From positions 1 to 64,000 of the forward strand of contig NZ_JBHZGK010000003.1 of NCBI RefSeq assembly GCF_051900425.1: 64,000 bases of DNA. Reading direction: 5' to 3'. The notes under the pieces were generated by a model, which was not told the DNA's origin, made no database searches, and saw only the letters and a program-made list of their open reading frames with translations. A program made the position numbers and the translations under genes. Below are positions 51,994 to 61,260 of this stretch, one piece after another. Position 1 is the stretch's first letter, and each line of letters begins with the position of its first letter. Source of the stretch: Frateuria_A sp051900425. GTDB taxonomy: Bacteria; Pseudomonadota; Gammaproteobacteria; Xanthomonadales; Rhodanobacteraceae.

Positions 51994-53295
51994 TCACCGC
52001 GAACGGGCGCCATCGCCGTCACGCAGGCCCACGCGGTAGCCGCGCAGGCCGTAGAAAAGGATGTAGAGGTAGCAGGGCACCATCAGGCCGGTGAACACGA
52101 GCTGGAAGTTGGCATGCTGCTTCAGGTGGGCGAACAGCTGCGGCACGATTGCGCCACCGGCGATACCCATGATCAGGAGCGCGGAGCCGACTTCGGTATG
52201 CCGTCCCAGCCCCCTGATGGCGAGCGGAAAAATCGCCGGCCACATCATGGCGTTCGCAAAACCCAGCGCCGCCACGCAGCCGACCGAGACATAACCCTGG
52301 GTGACGTAGGCGCCCAGCGAGAACAGCACGCCCATGGTCGCGGAGATGGCAAGGTAGCGCTGCTGCGAGACAAGGCGCGGAATAAGTACGAGGCCGGCAA
52401 GGTAGCCGGCGAGCATCGCCAGCATCGTGTACGAGGTAAAATGCTTGGTCGCATCCAGCGGCAACCCGAAGCCCTGGCCATAGATGCCGATCGCATCGCC
52501 GGCCATCACCTCCACGCCCACGTAGAGGAACAGGCACAGTACGCCTAGCCACAGGTGCGGGTGGCCGAAGATGCCACGCGCATCGTACGCAGGCGCGTGG
52601 GGATCTCCCGCGGCGGGGCGAATCTCCGGCAGCGGCGATCGCACCACCCACACGGCCAGCCCCGCCAGCAACAAGGCCATGCCCATGTAGGGCCAATACA
52701 CCCGCGAGGCGAACGCGGCCAGCAGCGCTTCGCGCGCATCGGTAGTGGGCGCGTCCTGCACTTGCTGGGCGAAGCTGTCGATACCGCTGAGCACCAGCGC
52801 GCCGAAGACGTATGGAGCCAACGCGCCGGCCGCCTTGTTGCAGATCCCCATCACTGCGACGCGCTGCGCCGCGCTATCGATCGGACCGAGCACGCTGATG
52901 TACGGGTTGGCCGCTGTCTGCAGCAGGGACAGGCCGGCACCGATGACGAACAGGCCAACCAAAGCCCCGTGGTATTGCCGCAGATCGATGAACTGCCCGA
53001 ACAGTACCGCCCCCACCGCCATCACGAACAGGCCGAGCGCCATGCCCTTCTTCATGCCGGTGCGCTTGAGCACGGTGGCCGAGGGCAGTGCGAGCACGAA
53101 ATAGGACAGGTAGAACGCGACCGGGATGAGAAACGCGCTGACATCGTCGAGATTGAAGGCCAGCTTCACGAAGATCGTCAGCGGCCCGTTGAGCCAGGTC
53201 ACGAAGCCGAAGATGAAGAACAGCAGCCCGATCACCAGCATCGGCCCCAGCGCCGATGGCTTGGATTGATCGGTCGCGAGCGTGGTGGACGACAT
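51994..53295 (-). CDS. nagP: sugar MFS transporter, NagP/FucP type
   Basis: A 433-residue inner-membrane permease of 12 predicted helices, importing GlcNAc or a related sugar by proton symport. Family features include FFIFGFVTWLNGPL, LPSATVLKRTGMKKGMALG, QTAANPYISVLGP and GPIDSAAQRVAVMGICNKAAG. It is first in a leftward nagP-nagR transcript, and an operator-like palindrome covers its -35 box. AGGAG lies six bases before the ATG. Confidence 0.93.
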   Translation of the reverse strand: MSSTTLATDQSKPSALGPMLVIGLLFFIFGFVTWLNGPLTIFVKLAFNLDDVSAFLIPVAFYLSYFVLALPSATVLKRTGMKKGMALGLFVMAVGAVLFGQFIDLRQYHGALVGLFVIGAGLSLLQTAANPYISVLGPIDSAAQRVAVMGICNKAAGALAPYVFGALVLSGIDSFAQQVQDAPTTDAREALLAAFASRVYWPYMGMALLLAGLAVWVVRSPLPEIRPAAGDPHAPAYDARGIFGHPHLWLGVLCLFLYVGVEVMAGDAIGIYGQGFGLPLDATKHFTSYTMLAMLAGYLAGLVLIPRLVSQQRYLAISATMGVLFSLGAYVTQGYVSVGCVAALGFANAMMWPAIFPLAIRGLGRHTEVGSALLIMGIAGGAIVPQLFAHLKQHANFQLVFTGLMVPCYLYILFYGLRGYRVGLRDGDGARSR

Positions 53296-53375
53296 GGACG
53301 GCTCCTGTCAGGCAAACGCATGGCGATGCGAGCGCCGTCAATGGGCACTCCCCTGGCCGGCTTTATGGCCTCGCA

Positions 53376-53389
53376 GACCAACGTTGTCA
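53376..53389. promoter_or_regulatory. NagR-like operator of nagP
   Basis: TGACAACGTTGGTC on the minus strand matches the perfect palindrome at 53619 in 11 of 14 bases. It overlaps TTGACA (-35), which is 17 bases from CATAAA (-10, 53362-53367), so repression by occlusion is likely. Confidence 0.75.
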
Positions 53390-53617
53390 ATTTATGTCTT
53401 TCGTGAAGGCCGAAATGGCGTCTGCGCCGGCCCTGACCAACGGCCTATCCGCAGTTTGTCTGGTGCAATGCCGCATCGCGATTGTTCTTGGGCGCGAACG
53501 CCGAGATTCAGTGTACTGGCGCCGTTGCTGCGCGCTTTTCGTATGCCGCGACAAGTAATTGGGAAGCCGGTTGCTGCAGTGCGTGAACCGGCCTTCCGAA
53601 AATGTCGCCAAAACGCG

Positions 53618-53646
53618 TTGACAACGTTGTCATCGCTGGCCAGACT
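53618..53646 (+). promoter_or_regulatory. promoter and NagR-like operator of glk
   Basis: TGACAACGTTGTCA (53619-53632) is a perfect 14-bp palindrome. It overlaps the -35 box TTGACA (53618-53623), and CAGACT follows at 17-base spacing as a weak -10. Confidence 0.8.
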
Positions 53647-53696
53647 CCGCCTCCGCCGACGTCCCGCGACGCCGGGCCAGTGCAAAGGGAGGAGTC

Positions 53697-54731
53697 GTGG
53701 CCGAGGTCGCCAACCCGAGGAGTGCGCCGCAGCGCCTGCCGCAGGAGTCGCTGCTGCTGGCCGCCGACGTCGGCGGCACGCATGCGCGCGTGGGCCTGCT
53801 CAGCCGGCAGCCCCACGGTGCCAGCCCGGTCACCGTGCTGCGCTATCAGCGCTACGCCTGCGCCGAGTGGCCCAGCCTCACCGCGGTACTGCAGCACTTC
53901 GTCACCTACCTCGACGCGCCCGCACCGATCGACCAGTGCGTGGTCGCCAGCGCCGGCTACGTGCTGGACGACGCCATCGTCAACGACAACCTCGCCTGGC
54001 CGGTGTCGATCAGCGACATCCGCGAGAACCTGGCGCTCGACCACCTGGCGGTGATCAACGATTTCGAGGCGGTCGCCTGGGCGACCCAGTTCCTCACCGA
54101 CGCCGACACGCTGCCGGTGATCGAGACCAGCGCGCCGCCGCAGCGCGGCCCGGTGCTGGTCATGGGTCCGGGCACCGGCCTGGGCTCGGCGGTGCTGCTG
54201 CCGGGCCAGCCGCACGCGACCGTGCTCGCCACCGAGGCGGGGCAGATCGCGCTCGCGCCGGGCAACGAGCGCGAGATCGAGATCCTGCGGCTGCTCGCGC
54301 GCGAGCGTACGCACGTCGCCTTCGAACACGCGCTGTCCGGCCCCGGCCTGCGCAACCTGTATCGCGCGATCAGCGCGCTGCGCGGCACGCCGGCCGTGCT
54401 GGGCGAGCCCAGCGCGATCACCCACGCGGCGCTGATGCAGAGCGACGCGGCGGCGGTCGAGGCGCTGGAGGTGTTCTGCGGCCTGCTCGGCAGCTTCGTC
54501 GGCGACCTGGTGCTGCTCTACGGCGCGCGCGGCGGGGTATTCCTCGCCGGCGGCATCCTGCCGCAGATCCGCCAGTTGCTGCTGGCCAGCCGCTTCCGCG
54601 AGCGCTTCTTCAACAAGGGCGTGATGCGCCCGTACCTGCAGCAGGTTCCCGTACGGCTGATGGAGCACGGCCAGCACGGCGTGATCGGCGCGGCCGGCCT
54701 GGCCCTGGCCGGCCACGTCGAGGCCGGGTGA
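53697..54731 (+). CDS. glk: Glk-type glucokinase/N-acetylglucosamine kinase
   Basis: A 344-residue kinase of the bacterial Glk (non-ROK) family. Features are the phosphate-binding ADVGGTHARVGL (about 23-34), the substrate segment INDFEAVAWA, GPGTGLGSA and the C-terminal GGVFLAGGILPQI. The location between nag genes and the operator upstream suggest it phosphorylates GlcNAc or the glucose formed by downstream enzymes. The GTG start at 53697 has GGGAGGAG two to nine bases upstream. Confidence 0.92.
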   Translation: MAEVANPRSAPQRLPQESLLLAADVGGTHARVGLLSRQPHGASPVTVLRYQRYACAEWPSLTAVLQHFVTYLDAPAPIDQCVVASAGYVLDDAIVNDNLAWPVSISDIRENLALDHLAVINDFEAVAWATQFLTDADTLPVIETSAPPQRGPVLVMGPGTGLGSAVLLPGQPHATVLATEAGQIALAPGNEREIEILRLLARERTHVAFEHALSGPGLRNLYRAISALRGTPAVLGEPSAITHAALMQSDAAAVEALEVFCGLLGSFVGDLVLLYGARGGVFLAGGILPQIRQLLLASRFRERFFNKGVMRPYLQQVPVRLMEHGQHGVIGAAGLALAGHVEAG

Positions 54732-54825
54732 GCTTCGAGACCGCATAACAAACGGGCGCAAGCCCTTGCAACCAACCAGCATCACCGCGACGCGCGTGCT
54801 GCTGATCCGACTGGAGGGGAGCACC

Positions 54826-57540
54826 ATGTCACACCGCAAGACGCTGTTAGCCGCAAGCATCGTCGCCGGCCTTTGCCTGGCCGGGGCGCTGCACGCCCAG
54901 GACGTCACGCCCACGGGCGACAACGCCAGCACCCAGCGCACCGACCGCGACAAGGTCAAGCAGCTGGGCACCGTCACCGTCACCGGCATCCGCAACGCCG
55001 AAACCGAATCGCTGGAAACCAAGAAGGCGTTCGATTCGCACGTCGAGGTGGTCACCGCCGAAGACGTCGGCAAGCTGCCGGCCAAGAACGTGGCCGACAC
55101 CCTGCAGCGCCTGCCCGGCGTGAACATCAGTTCCTCCAGCGCCAGCGAAGGCGGCTTCGACGAGAGCGACCGCGTGAGCCTGCGCGGCACCGCGCCGAGC
55201 CTCACCCAGACGCTGGTCAACGGCCACAGCATCGGTACCGGCGACTGGTTCGTGCTGAGCCAGGTGCAGACCGTCGGCCGCAGCGTCAGCTACAGCCTGC
55301 TGCCGTCGGAGATCGTCAACCAGGTCGTGGTCTACAAGAGTTCCGAGGCGCATCTGGTCGAGGGTGGCAGCGCCGGCTCGGTCGACATCATCACGCGCAA
55401 GCCGCTGGAGTTCGCCAAGCCGATCACGGCCGAGGCCTCCGTCGGTGGCGTCTATTCGGACCTGCCCGGCGACACCAAGCCGCAGTTCAGCGGCCTGTTC
55501 AACTGGAAGAACGACGGCGGCACCGCGGGTGTGATGGTGCAGGCCTTCTACGAGAAGCGCAGCCTGCAGCGCAACGGCCAGGAAGTCGTCGGCGGCTACC
55601 TGCCCACGACCATCGATGGCCAGACCGTCTACTACCCGAACGAAATCGGCGCGGTGCTGTTCACCCAGCAGCGCGAGCGCAAGGGCGGCGTGATCGACAT
55701 CGAGTTCAAGCCGACCGACAACCTCACGCTCGACCTCAACGGTTTCTATTCCAAGCTCAAGGCCGACAACTTCAACCGCAACTACATGATGTGGGCCAGC
55801 AGCGCGCTGGCCAACGGCGGCGTGCTGACGCCGGGGTCGATCGACAACAACGTGGTCACCAGCGGCTCGATCAGTGGCGGCACCGGCGCCTATGGCGTGT
55901 ACGACCAGATCTCCCGGCCGGGCGCGGCGTCCGAATCGAAGTACCTCACTCTCGATGCCGACTGGCGCGTCAGCGACCACCTCACCCTGAGCGGCCAGGT
56001 CGGCACCACCCGCGGCACCGGTTCCAGCCCGACCCAGGACGTGATGGAGCTGGGTACCGCAGTCGGCGCCGGCGCCAGCTGGGACATGCGTGGCCTCGGC
56101 AAGCCGATCAACTGGACGCTCGGTGGCGACAACAGCTCGACCTCCGGCATCCGCCCGGACATGGGCTGGATCTTCGGCGGCCAGGGCATCAAGGTGAAGG
56201 ACAAGGAGGACTGGGGCCAGTTCGACGGCGAACTGGCGTTCGACGACGGCGCCATCAGCTCGCTGCAATTCGGCGCGCGCTACGCCAAGCACACCCGCGA
56301 GAATCCCAGCGAGATCGCGCAGGGCCCGAATTTCGCCACCAACTGGACCGACCCGGCCGGCTACCCGACCGACGTGCAGCACTACCCGGGCGACTTCGGC
56401 AGCTCCGTGGGCGGCAGCTTCCCCGGCCCGATCTGGTACTGGACGCCCGCTCAGCTGGCCGCGATCGATGACGCCTACGCCAACCGCGATCCGGTCGCGC
56501 GCTTCTACTTCAACGACGTCTACAAGGTCGAGGAGAAGGACTCGGCCGCCTACCTGCAGCTGAACTTCCAGTCGGGCATCGTCAGCGGCAACGTCGGCGT
56601 GCGCTACGTCAAGACCAAGGAAAACATCGGCTACACCAGCACGGCGCCCGATGCCGAGGCCACCACCGTCACCGGGCCGATCACCGGCTCGGCCTTCGGC
56701 GACTACTACTGGAACACGTACCAGACCAGCTACGACAAGTTCCTGCCCAGCGCCAACCTGAAGTTCGCCCTCACCGACGACCTGCTGCTGCGCTTCGCCG
56801 CGTCGCAGACGATGACCCGGCCGGACTACTCCGCGCTCGCCGGCTACGTCTCCGCCGACGACCTGACGCACACCGGCAGCGGCGGCAATCCGCAGCTCAA
56901 GCCGCTGGTGTCGAGCAACTTCGACGCGGCACTGGAGTGGTACTTCTCGCCACGCGGGCTGGTGTCCGCCGGCGTGTACGCGATGAACCTGAAGGACTAC
57001 GTCAACTTCGGCAACGAGGTACGCACCTTCAAGGACATGCAGGCCAGCCAGGCCGCCGGCCAGGATGTCTTCTCCGACTACCTGATCAGCGTGCCGCGCA
57101 ACGTCGACGGCAAGGTGCGCGGCGTCGAGCTCAACTACATCCAGCCGATCGGCGACAACTTCGGCGTGCAGGCGAACTACACCTACGCCGATGCACACGC
57201 CACCGGCGACGTGCCGCTGCAGGGCACCTCGAAGAACACCTACAACGTGTCGGGTTACTTCGAGAACAAGCGCTTCAATGCCCGCGTCAGCTACACCTAC
57301 CGCTCGGAGTTCTACGCCGGCGTGAGCCGTACCGACACCTACTTCCAGCAGGGCATCGGCAACCTGGCCGCCTCGCTGGGCGTGCAGCTGACCGACTGGA
57401 TGTCGCTCTCGCTGGACGCGATGAACCTCAACAATCCCAAGCTCAAGTACTACACGCAGAATGCCGCCTACGGGAAACAGCCGTACGCGTTCTACGTCAA
57501 CGGACGGCAGTACTACCTCAACCTGCGCTTCAAGTTCTGA
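54826..57540 (+). CDS. TonB-dependent receptor for amino-sugar oligomers
   Basis: A 904-residue outer-membrane active transporter. A signal peptide (MSHRKTLLAASIVAGLCLAG, cleaved near LHAQ) precedes a plug domain (about 58-190, with VADTLQRLPGVNI and SLRGTAPSLTQTLVNGH) and a 22-strand beta-barrel, ending in LRFKF with the terminal Phe. The N-terminal QLGTVTVTGIR is a TonB-box-like stretch. It sits inside the GlcNAc regulon, so chito-oligosaccharides are the likely substrate. A strong terminator follows. Confidence 0.93.
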   Translation: MSHRKTLLAASIVAGLCLAGALHAQDVTPTGDNASTQRTDRDKVKQLGTVTVTGIRNAETESLETKKAFDSHVEVVTAEDVGKLPAKNVADTLQRLPGVNISSSSASEGGFDESDRVSLRGTAPSLTQTLVNGHSIGTGDWFVLSQVQTVGRSVSYSLLPSEIVNQVVVYKSSEAHLVEGGSAGSVDIITRKPLEFAKPITAEASVGGVYSDLPGDTKPQFSGLFNWKNDGGTAGVMVQAFYEKRSLQRNGQEVVGGYLPTTIDGQTVYYPNEIGAVLFTQQRERKGGVIDIEFKPTDNLTLDLNGFYSKLKADNFNRNYMMWASSALANGGVLTPGSIDNNVVTSGSISGGTGAYGVYDQISRPGAASESKYLTLDADWRVSDHLTLSGQVGTTRGTGSSPTQDVMELGTAVGAGASWDMRGLGKPINWTLGGDNSSTSGIRPDMGWIFGGQGIKVKDKEDWGQFDGELAFDDGAISSLQFGARYAKHTRENPSEIAQGPNFATNWTDPAGYPTDVQHYPGDFGSSVGGSFPGPIWYWTPAQLAAIDDAYANRDPVARFYFNDVYKVEEKDSAAYLQLNFQSGIVSGNVGVRYVKTKENIGYTSTAPDAEATTVTGPITGSAFGDYYWNTYQTSYDKFLPSANLKFALTDDLLLRFAASQTMTRPDYSALAGYVSADDLTHTGSGGNPQLKPLVSSNFDAALEWYFSPRGLVSAGVYAMNLKDYVNFGNEVRTFKDMQASQAAGQDVFSDYLISVPRNVDGKVRGVELNYIQPIGDNFGVQANYTYADAHATGDVPLQGTSKNTYNVSGYFENKRFNARVSYTYRSEFYAGVSRTDTYFQQGIGNLAASLGVQLTDWMSLSLDAMNLNNPKLKYYTQNAAYGKQPYAFYVNGRQYYLNLRFKF

Positions 57541-57689
57541 CGCAGGCAAGCGGGCGGGCCGTACGCCGCCCTGTCTGGACCTGGACGTGCCGCCGCCTGC
57601 GGGCGGCGGCATGATCCAACGGATCGGCATGCGCCGCGCGACCGGTTCGCCTGTCCCTGTTCGGCCTACCTTTGGCAAACTCCCCGCCT

Positions 57690-57722
57690 GCGGACCTGCA
57701 CCTTGCCGGGTCCGCTTTTTTT
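57690..57722 (+). terminator. rho-independent terminator after the TonB-dependent receptor
   Basis: GCGGACC (57690-57696) and GGTCCGC (57709-57715) form a stem with a 12-base loop, followed by seven T. It lies 36 bases before the hexosaminidase ATG, so the receptor and hexosaminidase may be partly uncoupled. Confidence 0.85.
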
Positions 57723-57757
57723 GCCGGCGCCAGCCGCGCACGACGGAGCCACCCTCC

Positions 57758-60052
57758 ATGCACCGTTTGCTTTCCGGCCTGATCCTCGCGTTTGCCGTTT
57801 CCGCCGCGGTTGCGGCACCGGTCGAGCCGTCACTGATCCCGCGGCCCGCCCAACTGGCGTGGACCGAAGGGCACCTCACCGTCGACGCACGCACGCCGCT
57901 GGTCCTTGCCGACGACGCTGCCGGCACGTGGCAGACCGCGCAGTACCTGATCGATCTGCTGGCGCGCACGCGCGGCCTGCGGCTGTCTGTCGCCGGGCAG
58001 CGCAAGGGCGTGCCAGCGATCGTTCTGCGGCGTGACCCGCATGCCGCGGTGGCGCAGGAGGGCGGCTATACCCTCGAGGTATCAGCCCGCGGTATCGAGG
58101 TGGCGGCCCGCGACGACGCGGGACTGTTCCATGGCGTGGTCACCCTCTACCAGCTGCTGACGCCGGATGCCGGGCAGGGCGCGGTGCAGGTGCCTGCGCT
58201 CGCCATCAGGGACTGGCCACGCTTCACCTGGCGCGGGCTGATGCTCGACTCGGCGCGCCACTTCCAGAGCGTGGCCGAGGTCGAGCGCCTGATCGACCAG
58301 ATGGCCCAACACAAGCTCGACGTGCTGCACTGGCACCTCACCGACGACCAGGGCTGGCGCATCCAGATCAAGCGCTATCCCGAGCTGACCCGGATCGGCG
58401 CATGGCGCACCCCGCCGCACGCGGGCCAGGACGGCGAGCCCAAACGCTATGGCGGTTTCTACACCCAGGACGAGATCCGCCAGGTGGTCGCCTACGCCGC
58501 CGCGCGCCACGTCACCATCGTGCCGGAACTGGACATGCCCGGCCACGCGCAGGCGGCGGTGGCCTCGTATCCGCAGATCGGCGTCACCGGCAAGCGGCCG
58601 GCGGTGTCGGTGGACTCCGGCGTCAATCCCTGGCTGTACAACGTCGACGAGGACACCTTCACCTTCATCGACAACGTGCTCGACGAGGTGCTGGCGCTGT
58701 TCCCGTCGACGTACATCCATGTCGGCGGGGACGAGGCGATCAAGGACCAGTGGCAGGCCTCGCCCGCGGTGCAGGCGAAGATGCGCGAGCTCGGCATCAC
58801 CAGCGAGGATGCGCTGCAGGGCTGGTTCATCGGGCGCATCGGCCGGTATCTGGAAAAACACGGACGCAAGCTGATCGGCTGGGACGAGATCCTCGAAGGC
58901 GACAACTTGCCGGCGGGCGCCACGGTGATGTCCTGGCGCGGTATCGATGGCGCGATCAAGGCCGCGCTGCTCGGCCACGACGTGGTGATGTCGCCCTCGC
59001 CGGATCTCTACCTCGACCACGTGCAGAGCGACCTGCCCGGCGAATACGCCAGTCGCTACGGCGTGGAGTCGCTCCGGGACGTGTACGGGCTGCAGGTCGT
59101 GCCCGGCGTGCTCGACGCGGCGCAGGCGAGGCACGTGCTGGGGGTGCAGGCCAACGCCTGGACCGAGCACATGCCGACCATGGCGCATGTGGAGCACCAG
59201 GTCTTCCCGCGGCTCGATGCGCTCAGCGAAGTGGCGTGGTCGCCCGCCGGCCGCTCCGATTGGGCGGGCTTCCTGGCGCGCCTGCCCGCGCAGATGGCGC
59301 GCTACCGCGCGCAGCACGTCAACGTGGCGGACAGCGCCTTCGCGGTGGCCATCGACACCGATCGCAACGTGGCGCTGGCGACGGGCAAGGCGACGGTCAG
59401 GCTTTCCAGCCAGGCCGACTTGGGCGCGATCCACTACACCCTGGATGGCAGCGTGCCGACGCTGGCATCGCCGCGCTACCAGGCGCCGCTCAACGTGACC
59501 CTGCCGACCACCGTGCGCGCCGCCAGCTTCGCCAACGGCGGCATCGCGTTGGCCGCGCCGCGCGAGCGCGTGCTGGACCGCGCCAGCCTGCTTTCGCTGC
59601 CCGGAACGGCGTTGGCGAACTGCCCGGGCAGCGACTTCCGCCTGCTGCTGCAGCCGGCGCCCGATGCGACGAGCACCCAGCCGGTGTACGCGGTCAACCT
59701 GTTCGACAGTTGCCAGCAGTTCCCGCCGACGCTGATGGAAGGCGTCGGCGCGATCCGGGTGGACGCGGTGCGGCTGCCGCGCAACTTTGCGCTGGCGCAC
59801 GAGCAGAAACTGGTCGTGTCGCGCCCCCACGCCACGCCGTTCGGCGAGCTCGTGGTGCATGCCGACCGCTGCGACGGCCCGGTCCTGGCCAGCATGCCGC
59901 TGCCCGACCCGGCGCGCAGCCCGCGCCGGTTCCAGCTCGGTGCGAAGTTGCCCGCACAGGAGGGCGAACACGGCCTTTGCCTGGTCTACACCGCGCCCAC
60001 CGACGGCCCGCTGTATGCACTGGCAAACGTGTCGCTGGAAACCAGGCCGTGA
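57758..60052 (+). CDS. beta-N-acetylhexosaminidase (GH20)
   Basis: Secreted glycoside hydrolase releasing GlcNAc from chitin oligomers or glycans. The 764-residue precursor has a signal peptide (cleavage near AAVAA), the GH20b N-terminal domain (about 30-150), and the catalytic barrel with RGLMLDSARHF, HWHLTDDQGWR and the acid pair Asp325-Glu326 in HVGGDEA. The last 180 residues form a beta-rich accessory domain with a CHB_HEX_C-like segment (TLDGSVPTLASPRY). It is probably periplasmic or surface-associated. Confidence 0.94.
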   Translation: MHRLLSGLILAFAVSAAVAAPVEPSLIPRPAQLAWTEGHLTVDARTPLVLADDAAGTWQTAQYLIDLLARTRGLRLSVAGQRKGVPAIVLRRDPHAAVAQEGGYTLEVSARGIEVAARDDAGLFHGVVTLYQLLTPDAGQGAVQVPALAIRDWPRFTWRGLMLDSARHFQSVAEVERLIDQMAQHKLDVLHWHLTDDQGWRIQIKRYPELTRIGAWRTPPHAGQDGEPKRYGGFYTQDEIRQVVAYAAARHVTIVPELDMPGHAQAAVASYPQIGVTGKRPAVSVDSGVNPWLYNVDEDTFTFIDNVLDEVLALFPSTYIHVGGDEAIKDQWQASPAVQAKMRELGITSEDALQGWFIGRIGRYLEKHGRKLIGWDEILEGDNLPAGATVMSWRGIDGAIKAALLGHDVVMSPSPDLYLDHVQSDLPGEYASRYGVESLRDVYGLQVVPGVLDAAQARHVLGVQANAWTEHMPTMAHVEHQVFPRLDALSEVAWSPAGRSDWAGFLARLPAQMARYRAQHVNVADSAFAVAIDTDRNVALATGKATVRLSSQADLGAIHYTLDGSVPTLASPRYQAPLNVTLPTTVRAASFANGGIALAAPRERVLDRASLLSLPGTALANCPGSDFRLLLQPAPDATSTQPVYAVNLFDSCQQFPPTLMEGVGAIRVDAVRLPRNFALAHEQKLVVSRPHATPFGELVVHADRCDGPVLASMPLPDPARSPRRFQLGAKLPAQEGEHGLCLVYTAPTDGPLYALANVSLETRP

Positions 60053-60098
60053 GGGTCCGCGGCAGTTCCCCTGCCTGGCGTCCGACCGGCGGCAAGGC

Positions 60099-61178
60099 GT
60101 GAGCGTAGGCGGCCATGCCGGTCGGCTGGCCTCGGTGGATGCCCTGCGCGGCTGCACCGTGGCGGCGATGCTGCTGGTCAACGATCCAGGTGACTGGGAT
60201 CACGTCTACTGGCCGCTGGAGCATGCCGCCTGGCATGGCTGCACGCCGACCGACCTGGTGTTTCCGTTTTTCCTGTTCGTGATGGGTGTGTCCGTGGCGC
60301 TGGCGATCCTGCCGCGGCTGGAGCAGGGGGCTGCGCCCGGTCGGCTGCGCAACGCGGCGTTGTGGCGGGCGCTGCGCATCCTCGTACTGGGCCTGGCGAT
60401 CAATGCGCTGGCGGCGTGGTGGTTGCCGGCACGGGAGATGCGCTGGCCGGGCGTGCTGCAGCGGATCGGCGTGTGCTTCGCGGTGGTCGCGGCGTTGGCC
60501 ATCCATACGCCGCGCCGCGCGTGGTGGCTCGCCATCGCCGCGCTGCTGGCCGGCTACAGCGTGTTGCTGCTGTCAGGCGGCACGCTGGACAAATGGACCA
60601 ATGTCGTCGACCGGATCGACGGTGCGGTGTTCGGGCCGTACGTGTGGGATCACGATCCGGCCACCGGCCTGGTGCACGACCCGGAAGGCCTGCCCGCCAC
60701 GCTGCCGGCGATCGCCAGCAGCCTGCTCGGCCTGTGCGCGGGGCTATGGCTGCGCGCGCGGCAATCCGGGCGCCTGCTCCTCGCAGGCGTCGTGGCGCTG
60801 GCGCTTGGCGCGATCGCCTCGCCGTGGATGCCGCTCAACAAGAACCTGTGGACGCCCTCGTTCGTCCTGTGGACCGGTGGGTGGGCCATGCTCGCGCTGC
60901 TGGGCTTCCACTGGTTCGTCGACGTGCGCGGCTGGCCGCCGCTGGGCCGCCGGTTCGGCATGAACGCGATTGCCGCGTACGCCGGCTCCGAACTGATGCA
61001 GATCGCGCTGCCCGCGCTGGGCTGGCAGGAGCCGCTTTACCGGCACCTGTTCGCCGGCTGGATCACGCCGCTGGCCGGGCCGTGGATCGCCTCGCTCGCC
61101 TGGGCGATCGCCTCCGTGGCGTTGTGGTGGGCGATCGTGTGGGCGATGGACACGCGGCGGCTCTACCTGAAGCTCTGA
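60099..61178 (+). CDS. nagX: NagX-like (DUF5009/HGSNAT-family) membrane protein
   Basis: A 359-residue inner-membrane protein with about ten helices and the family hallmarks SVDALRGCTVAAMLLVNDPG, HAAWHGCTPTDLVFPFFLFV, WPGVLQRIGVCF and FGMNAIAAYAGSEL. NagX proteins accompany nag genes in proteobacteria and Bacteroidetes, and resemble heparan-alpha-glucosaminide acetyltransferase; their role in sugar uptake is not settled. The GTG at 60099 is used because it begins the conserved region; the frame is open much further upstream through hexosaminidase. Confidence 0.88.
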   Translation: MSVGGHAGRLASVDALRGCTVAAMLLVNDPGDWDHVYWPLEHAAWHGCTPTDLVFPFFLFVMGVSVALAILPRLEQGAAPGRLRNAALWRALRILVLGLAINALAAWWLPAREMRWPGVLQRIGVCFAVVAALAIHTPRRAWWLAIAALLAGYSVLLLSGGTLDKWTNVVDRIDGAVFGPYVWDHDPATGLVHDPEGLPATLPAIASSLLGLCAGLWLRARQSGRLLLAGVVALALGAIASPWMPLNKNLWTPSFVLWTGGWAMLALLGFHWFVDVRGWPPLGRRFGMNAIAAYAGSELMQIALPALGWQEPLYRHLFAGWITPLAGPWIASLAWAIASVALWWAIVWAMDTRRLYLKL

Positions 61179-61185
61179 TCGATCG

Positions 61186-61249
61186 CGTAGGGTGGGCTCC
61201 GGCCCCCCGGTCCAGATCCGTGCCACGGCGGGCTGCAATCCACCCTACG
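61186..61249. repeat. GTAGGGTGGGC palindromic repeat, diverged copy
   Basis: CGTAGGGTGGGCTCCGG and TGCAATCCACCCTACG match the arms of the element at 34743-34803, with a similar centre (GTGCCACGGCGGGC versus GCACCGTGGCGGTGGGC). It separates nagX from the GDPD gene. Confidence 0.8.
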
Positions 61250-61260
61250 GTCACGCCCGC

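Larger units (their letters stand above)
53296..53696. other. divergent nagP/glk promoter region (401 bp)
   Basis: It contains two copies of the NagR-like palindrome (listed separately) and a promoter for each direction. The 230 bases between the two promoters have no gene; the DNA there is less GC-rich than its surroundings. Confidence 0.7.
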
